64,000 nt of DNA from Mycobacterium noviomagense (GCF_010731635.1 NZ_AP022583.1:186001-250000); one strand, 5' to 3'. Shown: positions 1 through 9,679, counted from the first letter of the stretch. Notes: a model not told the origin generated them from the letters alone. Made by a program: numbers and translations.

Positions 1-673
1 GGCTCAGATTCGTGAACGAGGTGGTGGCCAGTACCGAGTTCGGCGTGATCTGTAGTCCTTTGCCCGTCTCGATGTGGACCGCGCGCCAGTTCGCCTCGAC
101 GATTCGTCCCCGTGCCGCGGGGGTCTCCAGCCAATCGCCGATCCGGAAGGGCTGTTCGAGCAGCATGAACAGGCCCGACACAACCTGGCCGACCGAGTTC
201 TGCAGCATCAGGCCGATAACCACCGAGGTCACACCCAACGCGGTGAACACGCCTGCGACCCGGACGCCCCAGACATAAGAGAAGATCAGCGCCAGGCCCA
301 CTCCGATCAGCAGGAATCGGGCCACGTCGACGAAGATGGCCGGCAGCCGGTCGCGCCACGACCCTTGCGGCGCACTTTGGAACAGGGTGGCGTTGAGACC
401 GGAAAGCACCAGCACCAGCACAACGAAGCCGAAAACCGTTGCCAGCATCCGCACGGAGGTGTCTCGGGCGTCGATCTGCGTCGCCTTGACCAGCAGCAGC
501 AAAAGCGCGCCCAGCGGAAGTACGTAGCTGCGCAACAGGTGGACGGGTCTGGCCAGATGGCTGTTCTTGTGGGCGAGGGTCTGGTGCCATTCGGTCAACA
601 CGATCAAAGCGACGGGCAAGCCGATCGCCACACCGATGGCCCAGAAAAACCAGGGCGCGTGAACGAAGTTCAT
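1..673 (-). CDS. MscS-family mechanosensitive ion channel (N-terminal part; runs off the left edge)
   Basis: Membrane channel thought to open on membrane tension and release osmolytes. The visible 224 residues begin MNFVHAPWFFWAIGVAIGLP and contain about four hydrophobic helices. The MscS pore helix and beta-domain signature follow (GVTSVVIGLMLQNSVGQVVS, then LEQPFRIGDWLE and TPNSVLATTSFTN). In M. tuberculosis the gene in this place (Rv2434c) carries a C-terminal cyclic-nucleotide-binding domain; that part lies outside the window, so it cannot be confirmed. The ATG overlaps the stop of the upstream cyclase gene by 4 bp (ATGA), so the two are probably translationally coupled. The truncation is due to the window edge, not to decay. 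Confidence 0.88.
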   Translation of the reverse strand, partial: MNFVHAPWFFWAIGVAIGLPVALIVLTEWHQTLAHKNSHLARPVHLLRSYVLPLGALLLLLVKATQIDARDTSVRMLATVFGFVVLVLVLSGLNATLFQSAPQGSWRDRLPAIFVDVARFLLIGVGLALIFSYVWGVRVAGVFTALGVTSVVIGLMLQNSVGQVVSGLFMLLEQPFRIGDWLETPAARGRIVEANWRAVHIETGKGLQITPNSVLATTSFTNLS

Positions 674-2853
674 TGTCGCTCCGACAATCGCCAGATCTGC
701 TGCTCTACCCCGTTGACCGAAATAGTGCCGGCCGGCGTGAACTGCCGGATGTCGCGCATCACTTCGTATACCTGTGAGGTGACGTAGATTCCCGGCTGGG
801 GTGAGCCGCGGTGCATCTGGTAAGCCAGACTCACCGCAGCGCCCCACATGTCATAGACGACGCTTGATCGCCCTACCAACCCGCTGACGACCTTGCCCGT
901 GGTGACGCCGGCCCGAAGGGCCAGGTTGTAACCGGTCTGGGCTTTGAATCGGTCGACGATGCGCTGCATTTCGACCGCGAAATCCACCGTCCGGTGCACG
1001 TTGTCCAGTCGAGGAGCATTCACTCCACAGCTCGCCAGGTATCCGTTGTGCAGGGTGCGAATCCGTTCGACGCCAAGGGATTCGGCCGCTGAGTCGAACT
1101 GCCGAAGCAGCGTATCGACGCCTCGCACGAATACGTCGGACGACACGTCGTTAGAGAACTCGTCGAATCCCACGATGTCGGCGAAGATGACGCTGACGTC
1201 TTGGTGCTCTTCGGCGATGGTCTGCTCGCCGCCCCGATAACGCTGCGCGACCGGCTCGGGCATCAACGACAGCAACAGGCGGTCGTTTTCTTTGCGCTGC
1301 TCCTTGAGAAGCTCCTCTTTGATCTGAAGATTCCGGCTCATCTCGTTGAATGCCTTGGTGAGGTCGCCGATTTCGTCGCGCGACGTGGCCGGGACTGTGA
1401 CGTCATAGTCGCCCGCGCTGATCTTCCTGGTGCCCTCCTCCAGCCGGCGAATCGGTCGTACGAACAGCTGGGCAAGCAGCATGGCCGCCACACAGATAAC
1501 GAAAATGATTGCAGTGGTGGCTAATACGATGGTTTTAGTGAACGAGGCAATCGGCGCGAGGGCCTCGGAATTGTCCCTGGTCGCCAGGATCGACCAGCGC
1601 AGATCCGAGTGGGGCACGGTCAACGGGGCGTAAGCCTCCAGCTCCCTGTTACCCGTGTAGTCGGTGGCGCTGATAACGCCGGTCTGTCCCTGCTGTGCGG
1701 CGCGAAAGCCCGCGGTGTCGACGGGCTGAACCAACGTGGTGGTGCCCAATTGGACCGCTTTGTTGACGACGTCGCGGGGGGTACCAGACGCTATCGCCTC
1801 ACTCTGGTATTCCTTCGGGTCCTCGATGAACAGCCGTGAATCAGAGCGCATCAAGGTGTCCGGGCCGGCCAGATACGTCTCGGTTGTCGAGCCCATCCCT
1901 GCCGCGATCCAGTCGCGGTTCGCGGTCATGATCGCGTCGATCTTCGAGAACGGCAACGGCAGGGCCAGTACGCCGTCGATCTTGCCTTGGCCGCCCACCG
2001 GCGACACCAACCACGCGGTGGGCGCGCCCTGTTGCGCCTGATAGGTCTGGAAGTCGGTGATCCAGACGAAGTTGACGTCGTTGGAGCCCAAAGCTTTTTC
2101 GTATGCGTCCCGTAGGTTGGATTCGCGATACGGACCAGTGAGAATGTTGGTTCCCAGGTCGGCATCCTTGTTCACGCAGTAGACGACATTGCCGTTGGTG
2201 TCCAGCAGCAACCCGTCTCCGTATTCGAAACGAGTGACGATGTCACGGAAGAAGCTGTTGAACCGGGCCTCGGCGGCCGACCAGGCGCTGCCGTCGCCGG
2301 CGTCGTCGACCTTCCTGGATTCGGCGCTGGACCGAAACGGTGCGGTGTAGTGCGCCTGTAGATACTTCTGCGCGTTCGACTGCGGCAGCAGCAGGTGGAC
2401 GTCGAGGTCTTGCCCGGTCACTCGGTCGGTCGGCTTGACGACCTCGTTGGTGTAGTAGTTCTTCAGTGCCTGCTCTTGCTCGGGGGTGATCGTCGCATTG
2501 GCCAGCTGATCGAAGCCAACAGTGAATTGCCGCACCGCGTCGGCCGTGGTCGGGTCGCGGCTGTAGACGATCAGAGAATTCGCCAGGTCGGCGAACAAAG
2601 CCGCGACTGCCCGTGTCTGTGAGTCGCGCAGCTCGGTCAGGCGTTGCGACGCCGCCGTGCGTAAGGCGCCGCGACCGGACACGAACCCGATGGCACCGAT
2701 GACCGCCACCGACACGATGCTCGAGAGCAGCAGCATCACCATGACTTTGGACTGGATGCTCAGCAGCGACAGCATCCGTAGTCGGTGTCTTGGTTTCGCG
2801 GAGCGAACCGGTTGGGGGTCCGGGTCCGCTTCCGTCAGCTGCTCTGAGGTCAA
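670..2853 (-). CDS. Membrane-bound class III adenylate/guanylate cyclase-like protein, active site degenerate
   Basis: Homologue of Rv2435c, 727 aa. TM1 lies at about residues 37-58, followed by a large extracytoplasmic sensor region (about 60-435), TM2 at about 440-463, a HAMP linker (about 466-510) and a cyclase homology domain (about 550-700). The first metal-binding Asp is present (FADIVGF, D559). Several other catalytic positions differ from active enzymes. The usual KTIGDAY segment reads RTLHNGY, so the second metal Asp is Asn603. The purine-recognition Lys is Arg597. The transition-state Asn and Arg of the WGxxVNxAxRM motif are Ser675 and Gln679. Asp668 is kept. Activity is therefore doubtful; a regulatory pseudocyclase that relays a signal to the overlapping channel gene is possible. 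It is read divergently from rbsK. Confidence 0.88.
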   Translation of the reverse strand: MTSEQLTEADPDPQPVRSAKPRHRLRMLSLLSIQSKVMVMLLLSSIVSVAVIGAIGFVSGRGALRTAASQRLTELRDSQTRAVAALFADLANSLIVYSRDPTTADAVRQFTVGFDQLANATITPEQEQALKNYYTNEVVKPTDRVTGQDLDVHLLLPQSNAQKYLQAHYTAPFRSSAESRKVDDAGDGSAWSAAEARFNSFFRDIVTRFEYGDGLLLDTNGNVVYCVNKDADLGTNILTGPYRESNLRDAYEKALGSNDVNFVWITDFQTYQAQQGAPTAWLVSPVGGQGKIDGVLALPLPFSKIDAIMTANRDWIAAGMGSTTETYLAGPDTLMRSDSRLFIEDPKEYQSEAIASGTPRDVVNKAVQLGTTTLVQPVDTAGFRAAQQGQTGVISATDYTGNRELEAYAPLTVPHSDLRWSILATRDNSEALAPIASFTKTIVLATTAIIFVICVAAMLLAQLFVRPIRRLEEGTRKISAGDYDVTVPATSRDEIGDLTKAFNEMSRNLQIKEELLKEQRKENDRLLLSLMPEPVAQRYRGGEQTIAEEHQDVSVIFADIVGFDEFSNDVSSDVFVRGVDTLLRQFDSAAESLGVERIRTLHNGYLASCGVNAPRLDNVHRTVDFAVEMQRIVDRFKAQTGYNLALRAGVTTGKVVSGLVGRSSVVYDMWGAAVSLAYQMHRGSPQPGIYVTSQVYEVMRDIRQFTPAGTISVNGVEQQIWRLSERQ

Positions 2854-3047
2854 TCGGCTTCCTTTCGCTGGCGCGCCTCACGAAGCGCCGATCTTGCAGC
2901 AGACTAGCGCGAAGACGTGGGGAAAAGGCCGTTTGCCGAAAAGTGAGGTTCAGAGCCCGACACGCCCAATCGCGTCGGCCGTTGACAGCCCGTTATCGCC
3001 CGAACCGACCGTTGTGAAAGCCGCTGGGACTCTTTAGCGTCGGCGCA

Positions 3048-3893
3048 ATGACACGGGTGTGCGTCGTGGGCAGCGTGAATCTGGACACCGTTTTGAAGGT
3101 TGACGCTCTGCCCCGCCCAGGCCAGACGGTACTGGCGGCGTCGGCGCGGTCGCAGCCCGGCGGCAAAGGCGCTAATCAAGCGGTGGCGGCGGCACGGGCC
3201 GGCGCACACGTCGAGTTTGTCGGTGCACTGGGCGACGACGCGGCGGCTGCGCAGCTGCGCGAACATCTGCACGCTAACGGCGTGGGCACCGACGGGCTGA
3301 TCACACTGCCTGGTCCCAGCGGCAACGCGGTGATCTTGGTGGATTCTGCCGGGGAGAACCTGATCGCCGTTGCGCCCGGCGCCAACGGTCGTCTGACGCT
3401 GGAGTCCTCGCGAGTACGGGTAGTCGTCGCCGGTTGCGATGTGTTGTTGCTGCAGTTGGAGATTCCGGTGGCCACCGCTGTGGTCGCCGCCACGGAGGCG
3501 CGCGCGGCCGGAGCGGTCGTCATGGTCAACGCCTCGCCGCCCGCCGCGAACCTAGCCGAGCTTGCCGGGCTGGCCGATGTAGTGGTCGTCAACGAATCCG
3601 AGGCAGCGCAGTGGCACTGGCCGGTCCCGCATCTGGTCATCACCCGCGGAGCACGCGGTGCGTCCTATGTCGGTGAGAGCGCCGAATTCACCGTACCCGC
3701 ACCAGCGGTGAAGCCCGTGGATTCGACGGGAGCCGGCGATGTGTTCGCCGGGGTCCTGGCCGCCAGCTGGACCGGCGACGTCCAGCATGCGCTTCGGCGG
3801 GCCTGCGCTGCGGGAGCATTGGCCACGCTGGTACCCGGAGCCGGTGACTGTGCTCCGCGCAGCGACGCCATCGACGGCGTCGTGCGGGACTGA
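3048..3893 (+). CDS. rbsK: Ribokinase (PfkB family)
   Basis: ATP-dependent phosphorylation of D-ribose to ribose 5-phosphate. The 281-aa protein has the N-terminal PfkB signature GGKGANQA (residues 38-45) and the C-terminal signature STGAGDVFAG with the catalytic Asp at about 231. It is slightly shorter than most ribokinases (about 300 aa), mainly in the lid and central region, so the exact sugar is inferred from family and synteny (Rv2436). It is transcribed divergently from the cyclase across a 194-bp gap. The crotonase gene follows 14 bp later and may share its transcript. Confidence 0.88.
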   Translation: MTRVCVVGSVNLDTVLKVDALPRPGQTVLAASARSQPGGKGANQAVAAARAGAHVEFVGALGDDAAAAQLREHLHANGVGTDGLITLPGPSGNAVILVDSAGENLIAVAPGANGRLTLESSRVRVVVAGCDVLLLQLEIPVATAVVAATEARAAGAVVMVNASPPAANLAELAGLADVVVVNESEAAQWHWPVPHLVITRGARGASYVGESAEFTVPAPAVKPVDSTGAGDVFAGVLAASWTGDVQHALRRACAAGALATLVPGAGDCAPRSDAIDGVVRD

Positions 3894-3907
3894 GTTAACG
3901 TCTGTCC

Positions 3908-4741
3908 ATGCCGACAGCCGACGACAGCAGCCCACGCCCACCCGAGGGCGATTGGTTGGGAACGAAGTTCCTGAAGTTCACCCGGGAGGGCCCATTCGCG
4001 ATCGTTACGCTGGACCGCCCGCAAGCGCGGAACGCCATGACGCCGGCGATGTATTTCGGCATCCGCTATGCCATCAGCCGGGTCGACTCCGACCCGGATC
4101 TGGCTGGGCTGCTGATCACTGGAACCGGCGACGTGTTCGCCCCCGGTGGTGATCTCGGCGGTGGTGGCCGCGGCGAGGACAACTGGCTGCAGTTCGGCTC
4201 GGCTCTGTCGATGGATGTGACGCCATTCGACACGTTGCGAAAGTCGGCCAAACCGGTGGTTTCCGCGGTCAACGGGTTGTGCCAGGGCGGTGGGCTGCAG
4301 ATTGCGATGTGCAGCGATGTGGCGGTGGTCAGTGACCGCGCCACGTTCCGCGTTCCGGAGTTGTACCGGGGCATCGCCGACACCTATTACAGCCAGATGC
4401 TGGCACGCATCGTGGGGCCGATCCGCACCCGGGACCTGATGTTCACTGGGCGGACGCTGACCGCGGCCGAGGCGGTCGAGTGGGGCATGGTGGCGCGGCT
4501 GGTGCCGCATGACCAACTGATGGACAGGGCACGCGAGGTGCTGGCCCAGTGTTGCCGAACTGCACCTGGGGCACGCCGCATCGTCAAGTCGAGCTTGGAC
4601 AACTACCTAGGCCTCTATGACCGGATCGGGATGGAAGCCAGCATCGAAAGCGCTGAAGCCGTCGAGGGATTCCGGGCATTCGCCGAACGGAGATCTCCGA
4701 ACTGGGTGCATCCCGAGCTGCGGCTCGATGGTCGCCTGTAG
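3908..4741 (+). CDS. Enoyl-CoA hydratase/isomerase family protein (crotonase fold)
   Basis: 277 aa, crotonase superfamily, expected to act on a CoA thioester. The oxyanion-hole segments are visible: APGGDLGGGG, and NGLCQGGGLQIAMCSDV at about residues 119-135. The first catalytic Glu of classical hydratases (in GGGxELAM) is replaced by Gln (GGGLQIAM). The second acidic position is kept (FRVPELYRGI). A single Glu is common in crotonases that isomerise or hydrolyse rather than hydrate, so the reaction is left open. It follows rbsK by 14 bp. Its 3' end overlaps the start of the following broken hydrolase gene. Confidence 0.82.
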   Translation: MPTADDSSPRPPEGDWLGTKFLKFTREGPFAIVTLDRPQARNAMTPAMYFGIRYAISRVDSDPDLAGLLITGTGDVFAPGGDLGGGGRGEDNWLQFGSALSMDVTPFDTLRKSAKPVVSAVNGLCQGGGLQIAMCSDVAVVSDRATFRVPELYRGIADTYYSQMLARIVGPIRTRDLMFTGRTLTAAEAVEWGMVARLVPHDQLMDRAREVLAQCCRTAPGARRIVKSSLDNYLGLYDRIGMEASIESAEAVEGFRAFAERRSPNWVHPELRLDGRL

Positions 4742-5685
4742 CTGTGGCAAGCGCCGTCACGCCCTGCTGCTGATCGCGGCGCTCGCAGCGACGACTGCCA
4801 TCGGGGATCCGAGCGCCCACGCCCAGCCGAACCCGGCGCAGCAGTGCCGCGCCGCCAGCCCTGCCGCCCAGGCGATCCTTCCGGTTGTGCAGTCCAATGT
4901 TCAGAGATTCCTAGGGCGACACCCCAGATCAATCACGCCGGGAGTGTCGCTGGCTGTGGTGTCGCCGTCGGCGGACAACCCGTCGGTACCGAGCACCGCG
5001 ATCATCAACTGCGGCGTCACCGCCGTCGACGGAACGACACCCACAACCTCGGACACCGTCTACGAACTCGGCTCGGAAACCAAGGTTTTCACTGGGTCCG
5101 CGCTTGCCGGACTGTCATTACGGGGTGTGGTGCAGCTCGACGACACCCTGCAGTCGTTCTTACCGCAGCCCTACGTCGCACCGGCGAACAGCTGCGTAAA
5201 CTCCAACCCGTCACCAATTACGCTGCGCGAGCTAGCAACTCACAAGCCGGCGTTGCCACCCCCTGTTACTGGAACAACGTCAACGCATACGCCGGCGGCG
5301 GCGCGCACTTGTGTCGACGATCGCGGACATGGCCGCGTTCACCGCCGCCAACCTTGGCTTCAACAGCGCGCCCGCAATATCGGCCGCCCTGCGGTTGACG
5401 CACAACGGTCAGGGCATCGGACCGGATTGCGGCACGTGTCAGGGACTGGCGTGGATGATCACGCCGCCGCGCGACCCCGGTTCGGTCAGCGGATTTCCGA
5501 TGCTGTCCAAGGACGGCGGTACGTGGGGTATGTACTCCCACACCTACCTGTTCCCGGACACCTGCTGGGGGATCACTTTCCTGTCGAACTCCAACAGGGC
5601 ATTTCCGGTCAGCACCAACGGTTTCGCCCACCCGATCATCTTGGCATTGGCGCCCAAGCAACCGTGCGGCCGTCAATGGACCTGA
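4728..5685 (+). pseudogene. Exported serine hydrolase (beta-lactamase/DD-peptidase-like), broken by frame changes and an internal deletion
   Basis: The gene starts at ATG 4728 with a signal peptide (RRHALLLIAALAA, cleavage near SAHAQ). The S-x-x-K region (YELGSETKVFTGSALAG) and a following HTxGLP-like segment (LRELATHKPALP) are in one frame up to about 5245. The next recognisable stretch (TPCYWNNVNAYAGGG) is in a second frame. The C-terminal part (VSTIADMAAFTAANLGFN to the end at 5685) is in a third. The hundred or so residues that normally separate the HTxGLP motif from the STxxDMA motif are missing. Two frame changes plus a deletion make a functional product unlikely. Its 5' end overlaps the crotonase gene by 14 bp. 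Confidence 0.75.
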
Positions 5686-5703
5686 TCGACCGCCGAGCGA
5701 ACG

Positions 5704-5982
5704 TCATGTGGGCGTGGCATTGCCGGCCAACCATGCGGTGGTCACCGCACGGGTCTGTGGCGGCGGGAAGTGCTCGTTAGGTGAACCGAGCTGCCCGACT
5801 TTGACCGTCCATGTCGGGTAGAGCGATCCAGACAAGTTCCGGGACCCTGGCTTGGGTTCGCCGTTCGGGCCGACAGCCACCACCGTGATCACCTGAGTGG
5901 CTGGCGGTTCCGCAAGGGCGGATCCGATCAGCGGATACACCGCCATGGCCGCGACCGCTTCGAGGCCGCCACCGCGCGCCAC
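5704..5982 (-). CDS. Small, probably secreted hypothetical protein
   Basis: 92 aa from GTG 5982; an internal ATG at 5946 is an alternative start. The segment AVYPLIGSALAEPPATQ looks like the end of a signal peptide with an A-x-A-type cleavage site, followed by a short polar domain ending PPQTRAVTTAWL. An ATG 5' of this start (about 6016) is out of frame with the body, so the true N-terminus may have been displaced by a 1-nt change. No function can be assigned. It lies downstream of nadE on the same strand. Confidence 0.45.
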   Translation of the reverse strand: MARGGGLEAVAAMAVYPLIGSALAEPPATQVITVVAVGPNGEPKPGSRNLSGSLYPTWTVKVGQLGSPNEHFPPPQTRAVTTAWLAGNATPT

Positions 5983-6080
5983 CCTATGGCCATTGCACCG
6001 TTTGCGAACCTGTCCATTGCTCTAGCTCCCCCGCTACGGGTCCTCCACCCAACGGTAAAGCGGAACGCCTGAGGTTGCGG

Positions 6081-8123
6081 CTACTTCTCGGGGATCTCGC
6101 GCTCGATCTCGTCGAGCCAAATCCGCGCCGACATGTCCGACGGCGCGCGCCAGTCGCCGCGCGGAGACAATGCCCCGCCATGAGATACCTTGGGGCCGTT
6201 GGGCAGAGCGGACCGCTTGAACTGGCTGAACGAATAGAACCTCTCGACGAAAACCTTCAGCCAGTGCCGGATCTCGTGCAGCGAGTACGACGGCCGCTTG
6301 TCCTCGGGAAAGCCGGGCGGCCAGTTGCCGCGATTCGAGTCGCTCCAGGCATGGTAGGCCAGAAAAGCGATCTTCGAGGGGCGGAACCCGAAGCGCAACA
6401 CCTGGAATAGCGAAAAGTCTTGCAGCACATAGGGTCCGACTTTTGCTTCGCTGCTCTGGATCTTCTCCTCTTCGCCGCTGGGCACCAGCTCGGGGGTGAT
6501 CTCCGTGTCGAGCACCGACTGCAGCGTGGCGCACACCTCCTCGTCGAACTGGCCGGAAGAGATCACCCAGCGGATCAGGTGCTGGATCAGCGTTTTGGGG
6601 ATACCACCGTTGATGTTGTAGTGCGACATCTGGTCTCCGACACCATATGTCGACCAGCCCAGCGCCAGCTCGGACAGGTCACCGGTGCCGAGCACGATGC
6701 CGCCCCGCTGGTTGGCCAGCCGGAACAGGTAGTCCGTGCGCAAGCCGGCCTGGACGTTCTCGAAGGTGACGTCGTAGACCTTCTCGCCGCGGCCGAACGG
6801 GTGATCGATCGTGGACAGCATCAACTGTGCGGTGTCGCGGATGTCGATTTCTTCGAAGGTGACGCCCAGTGCCCGCGCCAGCCTGACCGCGTTGGCCTTT
6901 GTGCGCTCCCCCGTCGCGAATCCGGGCAGTGTGAATGCCAGAATGTCGCTGCGAGGCCGCTTTTCGCGATCCATTGCGCGCGCCGCGACGATCAGCGCGT
7001 GTGTCGAGTCCAGCCCGCCGGAAATCCCGATGACGATCTTCGGGTAGTTCAGCGCACGCAGCCGCTGCTCGAGGCCGGCGACCTGGATGTTGTACGCCTC
7101 GTAGCAGTCCTGTTCCAACCTCGAGGGATCGGACGGCACGAACGGGAACCGCTCGAGCTCGCGGCGCAGCCCGATGTCGCCGAGCGGCGGATCGAGCCGA
7201 AACTCGATGCGCCGGAACGACTCGGCCAGCGCCCGGTGATGGCGCCGGTTGTCGTCGAAGGTGCCCATCCGTAGTCGTTCCGAGCGAAGCAGCTCGGTGT
7301 CGACGTCGGCGACCGAACGGCGTTCCCCTTTGGGGAAGCGCTCCGACGTGTCGAGCAGCACCCCGTTCTCCCAGATCATGGTCTGGCCATCCCACGCCAG
7401 ATCGGTCGTCGACTCGCCCTCCCCGGCGGCGGCGTAGACGTAGGCGGCCAGACACCGCGCCGACGCCGAGCGCGCCAGCAGGCAGCGATCCTCCGCGCGC
7501 CCGATGGTGATCGGGCTGCCGGACAGGTTTGCCAGCACCGTCGCCCCAGCCAGCGCCGCTTGCGCGCTGGGCGGAACCGGCACAAACATGTCTTCGCAGA
7601 TTTCGACATGCAACACGAAGGCCGGCAGGTCGGTAGCGGCGAACAGCAGATCCGGCCCGAACGGGGCCTCGGTGTCGCCGATGCGAATGGTGCCGTGTTC
7701 GTCGTCTCCGGCCGCGAGTTGGCGGTGCTCGTAGAACTCGCGGTAGGTCGGCAGATACGACTTGGGCGCCACCCCCAGCACGACGCCGCGGTGGATGACG
7801 ACCGCGGCGTTGTAGATGCGGTGTCGGTAGCGCAGCGGCGCGCCTACCACCAGCACCGGCAGCAGGTCGGTGGAGGCCGCGACGATGTCGAGCAGCGCAT
7901 CTTCGACGGCGTCGAGCAGCGCGTCCTGCAACAAGATGTCCTCGATCGAGTAGCCGGACAGCGTCAGCTCGGGAAATACGGCCAGCGCCACCGCGTCGTC
8001 GTGGCATTCGCGGGCCATCCGCAAAACCGACTCGGAGTTGGCCGCGGGGTCCCCGATCGTGGTGTGGTGTGTGCAGGCGGCGACCCGCACAAACCCGTGG
8101 CTGTAGGCAGAGTAGAAGTCCAT
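6081..8123 (-). CDS. nadE: Glutamine-dependent NAD(+) synthetase
   Basis: Final step of NAD biosynthesis: deamido-NAD plus glutamine plus ATP gives NAD, cytosolic, homo-octameric in mycobacteria. The N-terminal half is a nitrilase-type glutaminase with the Glu of [11 protein letters not shown], the Lys of [11 protein letters not shown] and the nucleophilic Cys in EICEDMF. The C-terminal half is the synthetase with the ATP-pyrophosphatase P-loop [15 protein letters not shown] 8123 ([14 protein letters not shown]) gives 680 aa, matching the about 679-aa M. tuberculosis enzyme; GTG 8132 would add three residues. It is divergent from the cysteine hydrolase gene across a short gap. Confidence 0.96.
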   Translation of the reverse strand: MDFYSAYSHGFVRVAACTHHTTIGDPAANSESVLRMARECHDDAVALAVFPELTLSGYSIEDILLQDALLDAVEDALLDIVAASTDLLPVLVVGAPLRYRHRIYNAAVVIHRGVVLGVAPKSYLPTYREFYEHRQLAAGDDEHGTIRIGDTEAPFGPDLLFAATDLPAFVLHVEICEDMFVPVPPSAQAALAGATVLANLSGSPITIGRAEDRCLLARSASARCLAAYVYAAAGEGESTTDLAWDGQTMIWENGVLLDTSERFPKGERRSVADVDTELLRSERLRMGTFDDNRRHHRALAESFRRIEFRLDPPLGDIGLRRELERFPFVPSDPSRLEQDCYEAYNIQVAGLEQRLRALNYPKIVIGISGGLDSTHALIVAARAMDREKRPRSDILAFTLPGFATGERTKANAVRLARALGVTFEEIDIRDTAQLMLSTIDHPFGRGEKVYDVTFENVQAGLRTDYLFRLANQRGGIVLGTGDLSELALGWSTYGVGDQMSHYNINGGIPKTLIQHLIRWVISSGQFDEEVCATLQSVLDTEITPELVPSGEEEKIQSSEAKVGPYVLQDFSLFQVLRFGFRPSKIAFLAYHAWSDSNRGNWPPGFPEDKRPSYSLHEIRHWLKVFVERFYSFSQFKRSALPNGPKVSHGGALSPRGDWRAPSDMSARIWLDEIEREIPEK

Positions 8124-8181
8124 TGCCCTCACATTCTTGCCCGGCCGGTGTCAATACCCGGCCACCGGGTATGAACAGATC

Positions 8182-8721
8182 ATGAGCGACACCGCTGTCC
8201 TGGTCGTCGACATGCTGAACAGCTATCAGCATCCCGACGCCGACGTTCTGATACCCAATGTCGCGGAAATCATCGACCCGCTGGCCGATGTGGTGCGCCG
8301 CGCGCGTGCCCGCGACGACGTCGACCTGGTGTATGTCAACGACAACTACGGCGATTTCACCGCCGAGTTCTCCGACATCGTCCGCTCGGCGCTCGATGGG
8401 GCACGGCCAGATCTGGTGGAGCCGATCGTCCCCCCCGAGGGCTGCCGAGTGGTGACCAAGGTCCGCCACAGCGTGTTCTATTCCACCCCGCTGGCGTACC
8501 TGCTCGGGCGGCTTGAGACCAAACGGTTGATCCTGACCGGGCAAGTCACCGAGCAGTGCATTCTCTACAGCGCGCTCGACGCCTACGTGCGTCACATTCC
8601 GGTGGTGGTGCCCAAAGACGCCGTCGCGCACATCGACCCCGAGCTGGGGGCGGCTGCCCTGAAGATGATGGAACGCAACATGGACGCCGAGCTGACGACA
8701 GCGGCGCGCTGCCTGGACTAG
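8182..8721 (+). CDS. Isochorismatase-family cysteine hydrolase
   Basis: 179 aa, start ATG 8182. The catalytic triad of the family is visible: Asp in VLVVDMLNSY, Lys in VVTKVRHSVFY and Cys in GQVTEQCILYSALDAY. Members hydrolyse amides such as nicotinamide, or N-carbamoyl or isochorismate-type substrates. Position next to nadE suggests, but does not prove, a link to nicotinamide or NAD metabolism. It is divergent from nadE with a 58-bp gap. The sirtuin gene, an NAD consumer that releases nicotinamide, follows on the same strand after 79 bp. Confidence 0.85.
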   Translation: MSDTAVLVVDMLNSYQHPDADVLIPNVAEIIDPLADVVRRARARDDVDLVYVNDNYGDFTAEFSDIVRSALDGARPDLVEPIVPPEGCRVVTKVRHSVFYSTPLAYLLGRLETKRLILTGQVTEQCILYSALDAYVRHIPVVVPKDAVAHIDPELGAAALKMMERNMDAELTTAARCLD

Positions 8722-8800
8722 CCCCGGCCTACTGCCGCGAGCGTGCGCAAAATGCCACTCCGATCGGCGTGTCGGCGCACAAACACGCACGCTCGCCTGG

Positions 8801-9679
8801 GTGACTAGCCTCGAGCTGGTGCAGGTCACCGACGTCGCCGTGCCTGAGCTGGTCAGACTGCTGACCGGGCGCCGGGTGGTGGCGCTGACCGGCGCAGGGA
8901 TCTCTACGGACTCGGGCATTCCGGACTACCGGGGACCGGATTCGCCGCCGAGTAATCCGATGACGATCCGCCAGTTCGTCGGCGATCCGGCGTTTCGGCA
9001 GCGCTATTGGGCCCGCAACCATGTCGGCTGGCGGCACATGGACGACACGAGGCCCAACGCGGGGCATCGGGCGCTGGCCAACCTCGAGCAGTCAGGTGTG
9101 CTGAGCGGGATCGTCACCCAGAACGTCGACCTGCTGCACACGAAGGCGGGCAGCCGCAACGTCGTCAATCTGCACGGCAGCTATGCGCAGGTGGTGTGCC
9201 TGAGCTGCGGCTACACGATGAGCCGCGCAGCGCTAGCCGAGCGGCTGGAAGCTCTGAATCCCGGCTTCATCGAACAAGCCGAGGCGGTGGGCGGGCTGGC
9301 AGTAGCTCCCGACGCAGACGCCGTCGTCACCGACACCGCGTGGTTTCGCTACCTCGACTGCCCGTCCTGCGGCGGCATGCTCAAACCCGACATTGTCTAC
9401 TTCGGCGAGAATGTGCCCAAAGACCGTGTGGCCCAAGCGTATTCGCTGGTTGATAATGCCGACGCAGTATTGGTCGCCGGGTCGTCGCTGACGGTGTTTT
9501 CCGGCTACCGGTTCGTGCGCCACGCCGCATCGCTGGGCATGCCGATCGCGATCCTCAACCGCGGCCGCACTCGTGGCGACGACCTGGCCACCGTCAAGGT
9601 GGACGGCGGCTGCTCGGAGGTGCTGGCGCTATTGGCCGACGAGCTCGGCTGTGCACTCAGGGCAGTTTGCGAACAGTGA
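8801..9679 (+). CDS. Sir2-family NAD-dependent protein deacylase (SIRT4-like, class II)
   Basis: 292 aa from GTG 8801. NAD-binding motifs are GAGISTDSGIPDYRG (31-45) and TQNVDLLH (106-113). The catalytic His is at 125 in LHGS. Two zinc Cys pairs are C133/C136 and C187/C190. The 50-residue insert between the Cys pairs and the overall pattern fit class II sirtuins (lysine deacylase or ADP-ribosylation activity). It lies in an NAD-related neighbourhood after nadE and a possible amidase. Its 3' end overlaps the 3' end of the opposite-strand SDR gene by 23 bp, so the two convergent transcripts are complementary there. Confidence 0.92.
   Translation: MTSLELVQVTDVAVPELVRLLTGRRVVALTGAGISTDSGIPDYRGPDSPPSNPMTIRQFVGDPAFRQRYWARNHVGWRHMDDTRPNAGHRALANLEQSGVLSGIVTQNVDLLHTKAGSRNVVNLHGSYAQVVCLSCGYTMSRAALAERLEALNPGFIEQAEAVGGLAVAPDADAVVTDTAWFRYLDCPSCGGMLKPDIVYFGENVPKDRVAQAYSLVDNADAVLVAGSSLTVFSGYRFVRHAASLGMPIAILNRGRTRGDDLATVKVDGGCSEVLALLADELGCALRAVCEQ

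Noticed and set aside
2982..2987. TTGACA as a -35 box for rbsK
   Set aside because: No acceptable -10 hexamer at 16-19 bp. A single hexamer is not enough.
6679..8919. Long 746-codon open frame on the minus strand through nadE
   Set aside because: It lies in an alternative frame of nadE and the adjacent divergent gene. It has Arg/Gly/Pro-rich composition and no motif, which is a high-GC shadow.
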